In this document: in pieces, positions 8,417-17,439 of the stretch
Layout of the letters: every line of letters begins with the position of its first letter
How positions within the stretch are numbered: position 1 is the first letter of the stretch
Position numbers and translations under genes: made by a program
Assembly (NCBI RefSeq): GCF_011759605.1
Contig: NZ_JAAOYX010000003.1
Coordinates: 360,107 to 424,106 of the forward strand
DNA length: 64,000 nt
Direction: 5' to 3'
DNA from: Luteibacter sp. SG786
GTDB lineage: Bacteria > Pseudomonadota > Gammaproteobacteria > Xanthomonadales > Rhodanobacteraceae
The notes under the pieces: model-generated
Seen by the model: the letters and a program-made list of their open reading frames with translations, nothing else
What the model was told of the DNA's origin: nothing
Databases searched by the model: none

Positions 8417-9174
8417 ACCTCTACGCGATCCGCGCCATTTATCGGTTCGAAATGGCCCGCACGTTCCGCACGCTGATGCAGAGCATCGCGTCGCCTGTGC
8501 TTTCCACGTCGCTCTACTTCGTGGTGTTCGGCGCCGCCATCGGTTCGCGCATGGGCGAGGTGGGTGGCGTGAGCTATGGCGCCTTCATCATCCCCGGCCT
8601 CATCATGCTGTCGCTGCTCAACGAGAGCATCTCGAACGCGTCGTTCGGCATCTACATGCCGAAATGGGCGGGCACGATCTACGAACTGCTGTCGGCCCCC
8701 GTGTCGTACGTGGAGGTGGTGCTCGGCTACGTCGGTGCCGCCGCGACAAAGTCGGTGATCCTGGGTCTGCTGATCCTGGTCACGGCGCGCCTGTTCGTGG
8801 CCTATGAGATCCAGCATCCCTTCTGGATGGTGGCCTTCCTGCTGCTGACCGCCGTCACCTTCAGCCTGTTCGGTTTCATCATCGGGCTTTGGGCGGACGA
8901 CTTCCAGAAGCTGCAGGTCGTGCCGCTGATGGTGATCACGCCGCTCACTTTCCTCGGCGGAAGCTTCTACTCCATCTCGATGCTGCCGCCGGTATGGCAG
9001 AAGATCACGCTGTTCAACCCGGTGGTGTACCTCGTGAACGGATTCCGCTGGAGCTTCTACGGCACGGCGGACGTGAACGTGGTCGTCAGTGCGGCGGCCA
9101 CGGTCGGGTTCCTGCTGGTGTGCCTCGGTATCGTCTGGTGGATCTTCCGCACCGGGTGGAAGCTGAAGTCGTAG
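8413..9174 (+). CDS. ABC-2 type transporter permease (YadH-like)
   Basis: 253 aa with about six hydrophobic segments. The family features are [19 protein letters not shown], the conserved [16 protein letters not shown] loop and a late [19 protein letters not shown] motif. It forms the membrane half of an exporter with the overlapping ATPase. The substrate is unknown; YadGH-type systems are uncharacterised exporters. Confidence 0.88.
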   Translation: MNLYAIRAIYRFEMARTFRTLMQSIASPVLSTSLYFVVFGAAIGSRMGEVGGVSYGAFIIPGLIMLSLLNESISNASFGIYMPKWAGTIYELLSAPVSYVEVVLGYVGAAATKSVILGLLILVTARLFVAYEIQHPFWMVAFLLLTAVTFSLFGFIIGLWADDFQKLQVVPLMVITPLTFLGGSFYSISMLPPVWQKITLFNPVVYLVNGFRWSFYGTADVNVVVSAAATVGFLLVCLGIVWWIFRTGWKLKS

Positions 9175-9216
9175 CGTTTTTCCGGTCGGGGTGCCGAGCG
9201 GCAGTGGTGGGGAACG

Positions 9217-9294
9217 AGTCGCTGGGTTCCTGCCTTCGCAGAAACGACGAACCTGGCCGGGGTCGCCCCTGCGCAGGCAGGGGCCCAGCGACTT
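9217..9294. repeat. Inverted pair of GTCGC...GCGAC palindromic repeats
   Basis: Copies at 9217-9248 (more diverged, TTCCTGCCTTCGCAG core) and 9262-9294 (CCCCTGCGCAGGCAGGGG core) face opposite ways and match the copies at 294-398. The pair sits between the convergent yadH-like and DUF1993 genes, where a folded RNA could act as a bidirectional terminator. Confidence 0.7.
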
Positions 9295-9302
9295 CCGCGC
9301 CC

Positions 9303-9809
9303 TTACGGCTTGCCGATGAAATCCATCTTGCCCAGCGCCACGCCCGCGCCGCGCAGGATCGCGTACGCCGTGGTGCAGTGGAAGTAGATGTTGGGCAGCA
9401 CGAAGCCCAGCAGGTAATCCTGGCCGCGGAAACGCAGTTCGTTCGTGCGCGTCTGCAGCACCACTTCGCGGTCTTCGCTGCCGTCGATCTCTTCGGGCTT
9501 GAAGCCCTTCAGCAGATCGATGACGTACGCGATGCGCTTCTGCAGTTCCTCGAACGTGGTCTCGTTGTCCTCCATCTTGGGCACGTCCTTGCCGGCCAGG
9601 CGGAAGGCGGCGCCCTTCGCCATGTCGGTGGCGATCTGCACCTGGCGAATCAGCGGAAACATGTCGGGCGTGATGCGCGTATGCAGCAGCACTTCCGGCG
9701 CGATGTTCTTTTCGGCGGCGTGCGCGGCGCCCTTGGTCAGTACGCCGGACAGGTTAGTCAGCGCGCGGACGAGCACCGGCACGCAGGCTTGGTACATGGT
9801 GATGGACAT
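9303..9809 (-). CDS. DUF1993 family protein
   Basis: 168 aa. It starts MSITMYQACVPVLVRALTNLSG and has RITPDMFPLIRQVQIATDMAKGAAFRLAG and YFHCTTAYAILRGAG near the end. This is the DUF1993 pattern, a helical bundle related to DinB-like proteins and of unknown function. It is a single gene with a repeat pair on its 3' side. Confidence 0.85.
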   Translation of the reverse strand: MSITMYQACVPVLVRALTNLSGVLTKGAAHAAEKNIAPEVLLHTRITPDMFPLIRQVQIATDMAKGAAFRLAGKDVPKMEDNETTFEELQKRIAYVIDLLKGFKPEEIDGSEDREVVLQTRTNELRFRGQDYLLGFVLPNIYFHCTTAYAILRGAGVALGKMDFIGKP

Positions 9810-9913
9810 GGGGTCGTAGGCTCTTCTGGTGATGGGCGGCCGGTCGGCCGCGGCGGCATATTGTGCGGCCCCGTTGGCGGCGCGTCGACGGCGATCCCGG
9901 TTAGCATGGCGGC

Positions 9914-10516
9914 ATGAGCCCCATGGACGCGCACCCCGAACGTACCGAGACCGTCCAGCGCGCCAGTCGCCTCCGTCGCGCCCAGCGTCTGCTCGATCGC
10001 CTGTTTCGCAGCATGCCCCTGGAAAGGCGCTTGCGTATCGGCGCCTTCATGGCTTTCAAGGTGGCCTTGTCGGCCAGCGTCGCCTACGCGGTCGGCCAGG
10101 CGCTGCACACCGAACAGGCCTTCTGGGCGGCGATCAGTGCGGTGGCCGTCACGCAACCCCATTTCGGCGATACCCGGGGCGCGGGTCGCGACCGCTGCCT
10201 GGGCACCGTGCTCGGCGGCATCGCGGGCTTCCTCGGATTGTGGGCCGGTGGTAGCGGCAATATCCTGGCCTTCGCGCTGGGTCTCGGGCTGGTGACGATC
10301 GTCTGCTGGATGGCCAATGCGGCGGCCGCGGCGCGCATAGCGGGAATCACCGCGGCCATCGTGCTGCTGGTTCCCAGCGCGGGGCCGAGTTGGGAGGTGC
10401 CCCTGATGCGCCTGGGCGAGGTCGTGCTCGGCACGCTATGCGCCCTCGTCATCGGCTGGGCGGTCTCGCGGCTGGAAGAGCGCGTGGAACAGAAGGAAGA
10501 AGAGGGAACCGCATGA
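9914..10516 (+). CDS. Short FUSC-family membrane protein
   Basis: 200 aa. After a cytoplasmic N-terminus come about five or six hydrophobic segments, with QAFWAAISAVAVTQPHFGDTRGAGRDRCLGTVLGG matching the N-terminal half of FUSC/aromatic-acid exporter proteins (the GR...RxxGTxxGG segment). Full-length members are several times longer; this is a single-domain form. The C-terminus is charged (EERVEQKEEE). The stop overlaps the VIT gene start by ATGA, implying joint translation. Confidence 0.78.
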   Translation: MSPMDAHPERTETVQRASRLRRAQRLLDRLFRSMPLERRLRIGAFMAFKVALSASVAYAVGQALHTEQAFWAAISAVAVTQPHFGDTRGAGRDRCLGTVLGGIAGFLGLWAGGSGNILAFALGLGLVTIVCWMANAAAAARIAGITAAIVLLVPSAGPSWEVPLMRLGEVVLGTLCALVIGWAVSRLEERVEQKEEEGTA

Positions 10517-11217
10517 TCATGCGAACGCGGCACAGCGAACGTCATCGACTCTCCCGCATCGGTTGGCTGCGCGCCGCCGTGCTCGGCGCCAACGACGGCA
10601 TCCTTTCCACCGCCAGCCTTGTCGTCGGCGTGGCCTCGGCACCCCAGGCTCGTCCCTCCGACATCCTTATCGCCGGTGTGGCCGGTCTCGTGGCGGGAGC
10701 CATGTCGATGGCCGCGGGGGAGTATGTCTCGGTGAGTTCCCAGGCGGACAGCGAAAACGCCGAACTGGCGCTGGAATCGCGCGAACTGCGCGACGATCCG
10801 CAAGGGGAGCACAAGGAGCTGGCCGAGATCTACGTGCAGCGCGGACTCGACCGGGCGTTGGCGGCGCAGGTCGCCACGCAGCTGATGGCGCACAACGCGC
10901 TCGAAGCCCATGCGCGCGACGAGCTGGGCCTTTCGGACACCACGGCCGCTCGCCCCTTGCAGGCCGCCATCGCTTCGGCCATCAGTTTCGCGAGCGGCGC
11001 GCTGCTGCCTCTTCTGGCGGTGATTTTCTCGACGCGGAACCTCGCGGCGCCGGTCACTGTGATCGTCTCGCTGCTGGGGCTGGCGATCCTCGGCGGCCTC
11101 TCGGCCGCGATGGCCGGATCGCCCGTGGTTCGCGGCGTGGTTCGCGTGCTGTTCTGGGGTGCGGCGGCAATGGCGCTCACCGCGGCCGTGGGACGCCTGT
11201 TCGGCGTGGCGGCGTAG
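10513..11217 (+). CDS. VIT1/CCC1 family transporter
   Basis: 234 aa. The N-terminal GWLRAAVLGANDGILSTASLVVGV, then GLVAGAMSMAAGEYVSVSSQADSE, is the conserved first helical pair and acidic loop of the VIT (vacuolar iron/manganese transporter) family. A cytoplasmic acidic helical region follows, then three helices. Metal transport (Fe2+ or Mn2+) out of the cytosol is the family role; the substrate is inferred. It overlaps the FUSC gene by four bases. Confidence 0.88.
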   Translation: MIMRTRHSERHRLSRIGWLRAAVLGANDGILSTASLVVGVASAPQARPSDILIAGVAGLVAGAMSMAAGEYVSVSSQADSENAELALESRELRDDPQGEHKELAEIYVQRGLDRALAAQVATQLMAHNALEAHARDELGLSDTTAARPLQAAIASAISFASGALLPLLAVIFSTRNLAAPVTVIVSLLGLAILGGLSAAMAGSPVVRGVVRVLFWGAAAMALTAAVGRLFGVAA

Positions 11218-11232
11218 CGCTGCGGCAAGTAG

Positions 11233-11272
11233 GCCCGCTGCCGCGGGATCGCCGGCAAAGCCGGCTCCCACA
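11233..11272 (+). repeat. REPIN-like element, right half only
   Basis: It carries CCCGCTGCCGCGGGATC and the GCCGGC..AGCCGGC hairpin plus TCCCACA. The left half is missing; a full copy starts 33 bp further on. Confidence 0.75.
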
Positions 11273-11304
11273 AGGCGGGGCTTTGGTGAGGGGCGGACGC
11301 TTTG

Positions 11305-11387
11305 TGTGGGAGCCGCTTCAGCGGCGATGGGTGCTTGCGACAACCTGAACCGCTGCCGCGGGATCGCCGGCAAAGCCCGGCTCCACA
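11305..11387 (+). repeat. REPIN-like element, full copy
   Basis: It has the TGTGGGAGCC left end with the CCGCTTCAGCGG hairpin and a right end with a small change (AGCCCGGCTCCACA). It lies between the convergent VIT and diguanylate cyclase genes. Confidence 0.82.
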
Positions 11388-11405
11388 AAGGGGCGCCTCT
11401 GCGAT

Positions 11406-12770
11406 TCAGCCGGCCACGCAGCGATTCCTGCCGCCGTTCTTTGCCGTGTAAAGCGCGAGGTCGGCGCGGTCGAATACGGACTGCGGCGTGTCGCCGGGCT
11501 GGAACTGCGCCAGTCCGATCGACGCGGTGACGCGTACCGGCTGCCGGCTGGCGTGGAAGGCCAGGTGCTGGATCTTGCCGCGCAGGCGTTCGCACACCTG
11601 CAACGATTCGGCTTCGTCCGCGCCGTCGAAGATCACGATGAATTCCTCGCCGCCATAGCGCGCCACGAAGTCGCAAGGCCGCACATGTTTCAGCAGGGCC
11701 TGGCCGATGATACGCAGCACGGCATCGCCGGCGGTATGGCCGTAGGTATCGTTGATGCTCTTGAAGTGGTCGATGTCGATGGCCGCGACGCACAGGGGCC
11801 GCGACGTGGCCTGCCAGCCCTCGAAGGCTGCTTCAATTCGTTTCTCGTACGCCAGTCGGTTGGGCATGCCGATCATGGTGTCGGTCTGCGCCAGTTCGTG
11901 TTCGCGTTCGAGCGAGCGCTGCAAGGTAGTGCGCTCGGTCTCCAACTGTTCGATCCGCTGGCGCATCTTTTCCGCACGTTCGCGGTACGCGGTGAGGCGT
12001 GCGCCTTCGCGTTCGCGGAAATCGCGGAAGCAGAGGGCGATCGTTTCGAGGCTGCGGTTCACGCGCTCGCGAAGCTCGTGTGCGTCGTCGATCTCCAGCG
12101 CCGCCTCGCCGAGCAGGCGCATCTCGTGCGCCACGGACGCGTCGAGCGCCTGCCCGTTGGATTCACCCGTGGACTGGTCGGCCAGCTCACGGGACATGTA
12201 CTGGCTCATCTCGTCGAGGCGGCCGGTGACGTGGCGAAGCACCACCTGCAAGGCGTCGATCTCGCGCTGCAGGCCGATGCGCTGCTCGTTGATCAGGTCG
12301 GCCAGGCGGTCGCCGCAGGCGGCGAGGGCCACGAGGTCGCCCGCGTCGGCCACCTGGTGGCGCAGGTCGTTGGCCCGGTCGGCCAGGCGCGGTAGCACGA
12401 CGATGCGGTCCACCAGCCTGCTGAGCGACGATTGCACCGACGAGCCGTGTTCCGTGCGAGGGGGCCGTCCGATGGAGATGGAGCGTTCCTGGTAGCCGGC
12501 GACGGGTTGGTCGCCCAGCGCCTGGATCGCCTCGGCCAAGTCGGCTACCAACGGCTCGAGGGCCATGGGCTCCATCGGCCCCGAGAGGGCGGCGGACAGT
12601 CGTTCGATGTGCGGATCGACCTGGTCGTGGGCACCGTGCGCCACCCGACCCAGGCAACCTACCAACTGGCGGAGAAGCGATTCCGCGGTGCGCCATTGCC
12701 CTTCTTCACGGGTCAGGCGATCTACGGCTTCGTGGTATTTGCTTTCCCAGAGCTGGTTGTCCAAACGCAC
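11406..12770 (-). CDS. Diguanylate cyclase with N-terminal coiled-coil sensory region
   Basis: 454 aa starting GTG. Residues 1-290 are helical and charged with a heptad-like stretch (about 240-290), with no clear membrane segment. The GGDEF domain spans about 295-454, with active motif GGEEF at 373-377 and a complete inhibitory site RPCD at 364-367, so product feedback is expected. It makes cyclic di-GMP from two GTP in the cytoplasm. A second possible start (TTG) lies two codons in. The input signal is unknown; a PilZ effector lies elsewhere at 31331. Confidence 0.9.
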   Translation of the reverse strand: MRLDNQLWESKYHEAVDRLTREEGQWRTAESLLRQLVGCLGRVAHGAHDQVDPHIERLSAALSGPMEPMALEPLVADLAEAIQALGDQPVAGYQERSISIGRPPRTEHGSSVQSSLSRLVDRIVVLPRLADRANDLRHQVADAGDLVALAACGDRLADLINEQRIGLQREIDALQVVLRHVTGRLDEMSQYMSRELADQSTGESNGQALDASVAHEMRLLGEAALEIDDAHELRERVNRSLETIALCFRDFREREGARLTAYRERAEKMRQRIEQLETERTTLQRSLEREHELAQTDTMIGMPNRLAYEKRIEAAFEGWQATSRPLCVAAIDIDHFKSINDTYGHTAGDAVLRIIGQALLKHVRPCDFVARYGGEEFIVIFDGADEAESLQVCERLRGKIQHLAFHASRQPVRVTASIGLAQFQPGDTPQSVFDRADLALYTAKNGGRNRCVAG

Positions 12771-12829
12771 GCTCCGACCGTTCGCGTCAGTTGCCGATTC
12801 GAATCACATCATACGATGAAGTTTGCGAA

Positions 12830-14089
12830 TTAGCTCACGTTTTCCGGGCTCAGCGCGGGCCCCCGCTCGCCCCGGGTGGCGCGCGCCGCGACCACGATAC
12901 CCACCGCCACGAGGGCGGCCGCGAGGAGGAACGGCATGCCCGAGACATGGAACGTCCGGGCCGGGTCGATCCAGTAGGCGAAGATCTGCGCGAACAGGTA
13001 AGGGCCGAAGATCCCGGCGAAGCTGCCCAGGCTGGTGACCCCGCCCTGGAGGCGGCCGTGTTCGTCGGGGGCCACGTGCCGGGTCATGATCGACTGGATG
13101 GGCGGGCCGGCCAGTCCCCAGAGCGACATGAGGGGAATGCCGATGAGGAAGGCCCAGCCGACGGACGCGAGCCCCATGACGGCGAACGCCGCGGCCCCGA
13201 AGAACAGTCCGGCCAGCATCACGCGCCGCTCGCCGAAGCGGGTGACGAGGCGCCCGGTGAGGAAGGCTTGCACGGTACCGTCGCACGCGCCTACCAGGGC
13301 CAGCACGTAGCCTACCTGCTGCGGTCCCCAGCCATACCGGTAGTCGGCATAGAGGACGAAGACGGTCTGCAGCACGTAGTGCGCGAGATAGAAGGTGAAC
13401 ATCACCACCGAGAGTCCGAACACCTGCGGATTCCGCCGCAGGAGCTTCATCGCGCCAAGTGGATGGGCCGTGTGCGGTTCGAACCGGGCCGCCCGTTTTT
13501 CGGGCGGCAGCGACTCGGGAAGGATGAAGAATCCATAGAGGAAGTTCGTGAGTGCGAGCCCCGCGGCGACCCAGAACGGCAGGCGAAGATCGATGCCACC
13601 GAGGAAGCCGCCCAAGGCCGGCCCGATGATGAAGCCGATGCCGAACGCGCCGCCGAGCATGCCGAAGGCTGCCGCGCGTTTCTCCGGCGGCGTCACATCG
13701 GCGATGTAGGCATTGGCGGTGGTGAAGCTGGCTGCGGTCATGCCGGATATGACCCGCCCGACGAACAGCAGCCACAAGGACGGCGCGACCGCCATGAAGA
13801 TGAAGTCGAGGCCCAGCCCCAGGTTCGACAGCAGCACCACCGGGCGCCGTCCGAAGCGGTCGGAGAGGGCGCCCTGGATCGGCGAGAAAATGAACTGCAC
13901 GATGGCGAACACTGTGCCGAACACGCCCACCCACCACGCCGCGTTCGACACGGTGCCGCCGGTCATCTGTTCGATCAGGTGCGGCAGCACCGGAATGATG
14001 ATGCCGAACGCCAGGATGTCGATCAGCACGGTGACGAAGATGAAGATCACCGCGGCGCGGCGAACGGGGGTGTGGCTATGCGCTTCCAT
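12830..14089 (-). CDS. TCR/Tet-type MFS drug antiporter
   Basis: 419 aa with 12 predicted membrane helices. Motif [17 protein letters not shown] falls between helices 2 and 3, and helix 5 has the antiporter motif C-like GPALGG. The [20 protein letters not shown] start is typical of TetA-like proteins. It probably exports a hydrophobic drug in exchange for protons; tetracycline itself is not implied. It lies 9 bp after the antiporter gene on the same strand, so co-transcription is likely. Confidence 0.87.
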   Translation of the reverse strand: MEAHSHTPVRRAAVIFIFVTVLIDILAFGIIIPVLPHLIEQMTGGTVSNAAWWVGVFGTVFAIVQFIFSPIQGALSDRFGRRPVVLLSNLGLGLDFIFMAVAPSLWLLFVGRVISGMTAASFTTANAYIADVTPPEKRAAAFGMLGGAFGIGFIIGPALGGFLGGIDLRLPFWVAAGLALTNFLYGFFILPESLPPEKRAARFEPHTAHPLGAMKLLRRNPQVFGLSVVMFTFYLAHYVLQTVFVLYADYRYGWGPQQVGYVLALVGACDGTVQAFLTGRLVTRFGERRVMLAGLFFGAAAFAVMGLASVGWAFLIGIPLMSLWGLAGPPIQSIMTRHVAPDEHGRLQGGVTSLGSFAGIFGPYLFAQIFAYWIDPARTFHVSGMPFLLAAALVAVGIVVAARATRGERGPALSPENVS

Positions 14090-14098
14090 GGGGTCCGT

Positions 14099-15280
14099 CT
14101 ACACGAGTTGTTTGAGGCGCGGCTTCACCACGGGCATCGTGAGCATGGTGCTTGCCACGGCCATCAGCAGCAGTGCGGTGAAGGTTTCGCTGGTGATCAC
14201 CTGCCTGTCGAGCAGGATATTGACGAAGATGATCATGATCAGCGCCTTGGTCTGCAACAGCCAGCCAATGATCCACGCGTCGCCGCGTGTCCAGCCGAGG
14301 AGCTTGCCGGCCAGGCCGACACCCGCCAGCTTTCCTGCGACCGAAGCCACCAGCAGTACGCTCGCCGCGACGAACACCGCGGTGCCGCCCATCGCCCAGT
14401 TGGTGCGCAGCCCTGTGGAAAGGAAAAAGATGGGCATCATCACCAACAGCACGTTGTGGCGCAGCTTGTCCACGTTCTCCAGCGTGAACCAGTCGCGATC
14501 CATGACGGCGCCGGCGAGGAAGGCACCCACCATGTAATGCAGGCCGGACCAGTCGGCCCCGTATGCACACACCGCCAGCCAGACCAGGCCCACATACCAG
14601 CGGTCGGTTTCCTCGAGCCGCGCCATCAACCGGCGAAACAACCACGCGACAACGGCGAAACCGGCGAGGAAGGCCACCTGGTGGCCCACGCGTTGCCAGT
14701 CGAGCAGGATGATCGCGAGCACGCCCCAGATGGCGACGTCGTCGAGGCTGGCATAGCGCAGTACCCGCATGCCGAGCGGCTCGCGCAGGACGTTGAGTTT
14801 CTCCAAGAAGAGGATAAGGATGGGCAACGCGGTGACCGCGCACGACATGCCGATGCCCAGCACGAACTGCCACGGAGCGGCAGCAGGCCCTATCCAGCCG
14901 TCGCGCCACGCCAGCATGCCCACCGCGACAAGGCAGCCTGCGACCAGGGGGCCGGCGAGGGCCAGGCCGGCCGTGGTGCCGCACTCGCGCCGGCGGCGCC
15001 AAACCTCGTGCAGGTCGAGCTCGATGCCGGCGAGCCAGACGAACACCATCACCGCCCACCACGCGATGCCGTTCAACGCGCCGATCACCGGCGGGGCGAA
15101 CACGGTGGCGTAGTAATCGGGAAACGCCTTGCCCAGCACACCGGGTCCAAGGACGATGCCGGTGACGATCTGCACCACCACAAGCGGTGCCCAGTAATCG
15201 GTACGCCCCACGCGCCAGATGAGGTACGGCACGGCAAGGATGATCGCCATGGCGATCAGGAACATTTCGGTCGTATTCAT
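14099..15280 (-). CDS. Cation:proton antiporter (CPA2-like)
   Basis: 393 aa with about 11-12 hydrophobic helices and no C-terminal RCK/TrkA domain. It has VTGIVLGPGVLG, FVWLAGIELDL and a central YASLDDVAIWG, with paired Asp residues at the expected ion-binding site of Na+/H+ exchangers. The family role is Na+ or K+ exchange for H+ across the inner membrane. It sits directly upstream of the MFS gene. Confidence 0.85.
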   Translation of the reverse strand: MNTTEMFLIAMAIILAVPYLIWRVGRTDYWAPLVVVQIVTGIVLGPGVLGKAFPDYYATVFAPPVIGALNGIAWWAVMVFVWLAGIELDLHEVWRRRRECGTTAGLALAGPLVAGCLVAVGMLAWRDGWIGPAAAPWQFVLGIGMSCAVTALPILILFLEKLNVLREPLGMRVLRYASLDDVAIWGVLAIILLDWQRVGHQVAFLAGFAVVAWLFRRLMARLEETDRWYVGLVWLAVCAYGADWSGLHYMVGAFLAGAVMDRDWFTLENVDKLRHNVLLVMMPIFFLSTGLRTNWAMGGTAVFVAASVLLVASVAGKLAGVGLAGKLLGWTRGDAWIIGWLLQTKALIMIIFVNILLDRQVITSETFTALLLMAVASTMLTMPVVKPRLKQLV

Positions 15281-15336
15281 TGGCCCTCCCCAGGGAGTGC
15301 CGAGAATAGCCGAAACCCGCGGGCTTGCCCTCGCCG

Positions 15337-15681
15337 TTACCGGGGAGGCTGGGCGAGTTCCTTCGCGTTCAACACGCCGTCGTGGTTGCGGTCCAGCTTG
15401 TGGAACTGTTGGATGAGGTTGCGCTGGAATTCGTCCAGGTGCACGGGTCTTGCCCCGGGGCGCATCGGGCCGTCATTGGCGTCCAGCACGCCGTCGCCGT
15501 TGACGTCCATGCGCAGGAAACCCTGGCTCATGTACCGCACGTATTCCGTCTCGTCGATGCGGCCGTCGCCGTCCGCATCCATGCGGCGCAGGTATTCCGC
15601 CGGGGTGCGGGGGAAGTCCTGGGCGAAGGCAGGCGCGAGGAAGACGAAACCGGCAAGCAGGGCAAAGGGACGTCTATTCAT
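15337..15681 (-). CDS. Secreted EF-hand protein
   Basis: 114 aa from ATG at 15681, with a signal peptide of about 20 residues (RPFALLAGFVFLAPAFA, cleaved after AFA). Three DxDxDG-type loops follow: DADGDGRID, DVNGDGVLD and DRNHDGVLN, each followed by a Glu-containing turn. Such small periplasmic proteins bind Ca2+; no further role is known. An upstream in-frame ATG would add 28 residues that mask the signal peptide, so it was not used. Confidence 0.85.
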   Translation of the reverse strand: MNRRPFALLAGFVFLAPAFAQDFPRTPAEYLRRMDADGDGRIDETEYVRYMSQGFLRMDVNGDGVLDANDGPMRPGARPVHLDEFQRNLIQQFHKLDRNHDGVLNAKELAQPPR

Positions 15682-15776
15682 GGGCCGGCAGTCTGCGCGA
15701 ATGCAGGGCGTTTGTCGCCCCGTGCCGGGCAGGAGTACCTTTGGCCTTTGGCAGACCCCATCCAAGGAAAGCTTCC

Positions 15777-16733
15777 ATGATTCATGACAGCATCCTCGAC
15801 ACCATCGGCCGCACGCCGGTCGTGCGCCTGCACCGCGTCGCCCCCGCGCACGTCACGCTCTACGCGAAGGTGGAATCGTTCAATCCCGGTGGGTCCGTGA
15901 AGGACCGCCTGGCCATCGCCGTGATCCTCGACGCCGAGCAGAAGGGGCTGCTGAAGCCCGGCGATACCGTGATCGAAGCCACCTCCGGCAATACCGGCGT
16001 TGCCCTCGCGATGGTCTGCGCGGCCAAGGGCTACAAGTTCGTGGCGACCATGGCCGACAGTTTCTCCGTGGAGCGACGCAAACTGATGCGCGCCTATGGC
16101 GCCAAGGTGATCCTGACGCCTGCGGCCGAGCGCGGCAGCGGCATGGTCCGCAAGGCCGAGGAGCTTGCCGCGAAGCACGGCTGGTTCCTGCCCCGCCAGT
16201 TCCAGAACCCCGCCAATCCGGCGTACCACCGCAACACCACGGCCGCCGAGATTCAGCAGGATTTCGCGGGGCGCCGCCTGGATGCCTTCGTCACGGGCTG
16301 GGGCACGGGCGGCACGCTTACCGGCGTGGGGGAGGTGCTCAAGGTGGCTCGGCCGGAGGTGAAGATCGTGGTGGCCGAGCCGGCCGTGGCCTCGATGCTC
16401 CAGGACAAGCCCTGGTCGCCGCACAAGATCCAGGGCTGGACGCCGGACTTCGTGCCCGACGTCCTGAACCGGAAGATCTTCGACGTGGATATCCCGGTGG
16501 ACGAGGTAGTGGCGCGGGACACGGCCCGCCGGCTGGCATCCGAAGAAGGTGTGTTCGTGGGCGTGTCTGCGGGCGCCACGGTGGCCGCCGCACTCGAATA
16601 TGCCAAAAGCGCCGAAAAGGGCAGCGTCATCCTGGCCATGCTTCCCGATACCGGCGAGCGCTACCTCTCGACGTTCCTGTTCGAGGGGGTGGAGGAAGGC
16701 ACCGACGAGGCGTGGTTAAGCAGTCTGTCCTGA
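15777..16733 (+). CDS. cysK: Cysteine synthase A (O-acetylserine sulfhydrylase)
   Basis: 318 aa fold-type II PLP enzyme. The PLP lysine is K42 in GGSVKDR, the substrate loop TSGNTG is at 69-74, and the phosphate-binding GTGGTLTG stretch is near 183. It converts O-acetylserine plus sulfide to cysteine. Start at 15777 (MIHDSILDTIGRTP) follows an AAGGAAA site. The next 270 bp hold only REPIN copies. Confidence 0.92.
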   Translation: MIHDSILDTIGRTPVVRLHRVAPAHVTLYAKVESFNPGGSVKDRLAIAVILDAEQKGLLKPGDTVIEATSGNTGVALAMVCAAKGYKFVATMADSFSVERRKLMRAYGAKVILTPAAERGSGMVRKAEELAAKHGWFLPRQFQNPANPAYHRNTTAAEIQQDFAGRRLDAFVTGWGTGGTLTGVGEVLKVARPEVKIVVAEPAVASMLQDKPWSPHKIQGWTPDFVPDVLNRKIFDVDIPVDEVVARDTARRLASEEGVFVGVSAGATVAAALEYAKSAEKGSVILAMLPDTGERYLSTFLFEGVEEGTDEAWLSSLS

Positions 16734-16734
16734 C

Positions 16735-16814
16735 CGGGGCCGCTTCGGCGGCGATGGGGGCTTGCGTGGACGTGCCCGCTGCCGCGGGATCGCCGGCATA
16801 GCCGGCTCCCACAC
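16735..16814 (+). repeat. REPIN-like element, 5'-truncated copy
   Basis: It starts directly after the cysK stop, with a CCGCTTCGGCGGCGAT left hairpin, and ends AGCCGGCTCCCACA. It probably serves as the cysK transcript's 3' structure. Confidence 0.8.
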
Positions 16815-16830
16815 AGAGCAGACGGCTTTT

Positions 16831-16907
16831 TGTGGGAGCCGCTTCAGCGGTGATGGGGCTTGCGTGGGCGTGCCCGCTGCCGCGGGATCGCCGGCATGGC
16901 CCGGCTC
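16831..16907 (+). repeat. REPIN-like element, near-full copy
   Basis: TGTGGGAGCC start, CCGCTTCAGCGG hairpin and a right arm ending GGCCCGGCTC without the terminal CCCACA. It is a direct tandem with the copy at 16735. From 16908 to 17007 I see only a ribosome site (AAGGAGG). Confidence 0.8.
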
Positions 16908-17007
16908 AAAGTGTCGGCGGCCGTCATCGAGACGCCACGCCGACACTGCGCTGCCGTCACGCGCCAAGCGTCAGCGTGGGGTCCTCGAACGAAGGAGGCC
17001 ACCTGCC

Positions 17008-17388
17008 ATGACATTTTTCCGTAGCAAGAGCGTGGGCGAAGAATTGCTCGGCCGCGCCCATCGCATCGCCGGCGCCACGATGGGAAGCCATCCGCACGAG
17101 GCCTTCGGGGCGGCGCGCGAATACGCCGGACGGGCCGGCATGATGGCGAGCGACGCGTTTGGCGGCGCCACGCGCGGCGTGCGCCGGCACCCCGCAATCA
17201 GCGTGGCTGTTGGCGTCGGCATCGGTGCGCTTGTTACGGCGTACGTGCTGGCGCGCCGCGCGCGGTACACCCACGACGACTACGACGAACACGATCCCAC
17301 GCGCCAGCGCCCCACGAACAGCAGCGGCGATGCGCTGGACGGCTCTGGGGAAGACAATCCGGTGCCGGGCGAGTCGGGTTTCTATTGA
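17008..17388 (+). CDS. DUF883/YqjD-like small membrane-anchored protein
   Basis: 126 aa. An amphipathic N-terminal half (EELLGRAHRIAGA...GAAREYAGRAGMM) is followed by VRRHPAISVAVGVGIGALVTAYVLARR, the layout of ElaB/YqjD-type ribosome-associated inner-membrane proteins: helix, then R(R/E)HP, then a C-terminal membrane helix. Unlike those it carries a 35-residue polar tail after the helix (YTHDDYDEHDPTRQ...). A strong AAGGAGG site precedes the ATG. Function is not assigned. It is convergent with the SMC gene. Confidence 0.6.
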   Translation: MTFFRSKSVGEELLGRAHRIAGATMGSHPHEAFGAAREYAGRAGMMASDAFGGATRGVRRHPAISVAVGVGIGALVTAYVLARRARYTHDDYDEHDPTRQRPTNSSGDALDGSGEDNPVPGESGFY

Positions 17389-17439
17389 CGATGTCGCGGT
17401 GAAACGCCGGCCCCCCCGTGCGCAGAGAGGGGCGGCGGT

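Noticed and set aside
12791-15787. A 998-codon open frame on the plus strand, opposite the MFS and antiporter genes
   Set aside because: It is rich in His/Arg/Gln with no domain logic and runs antisense to two well-supported transporters; a typical high-GC shadow frame.
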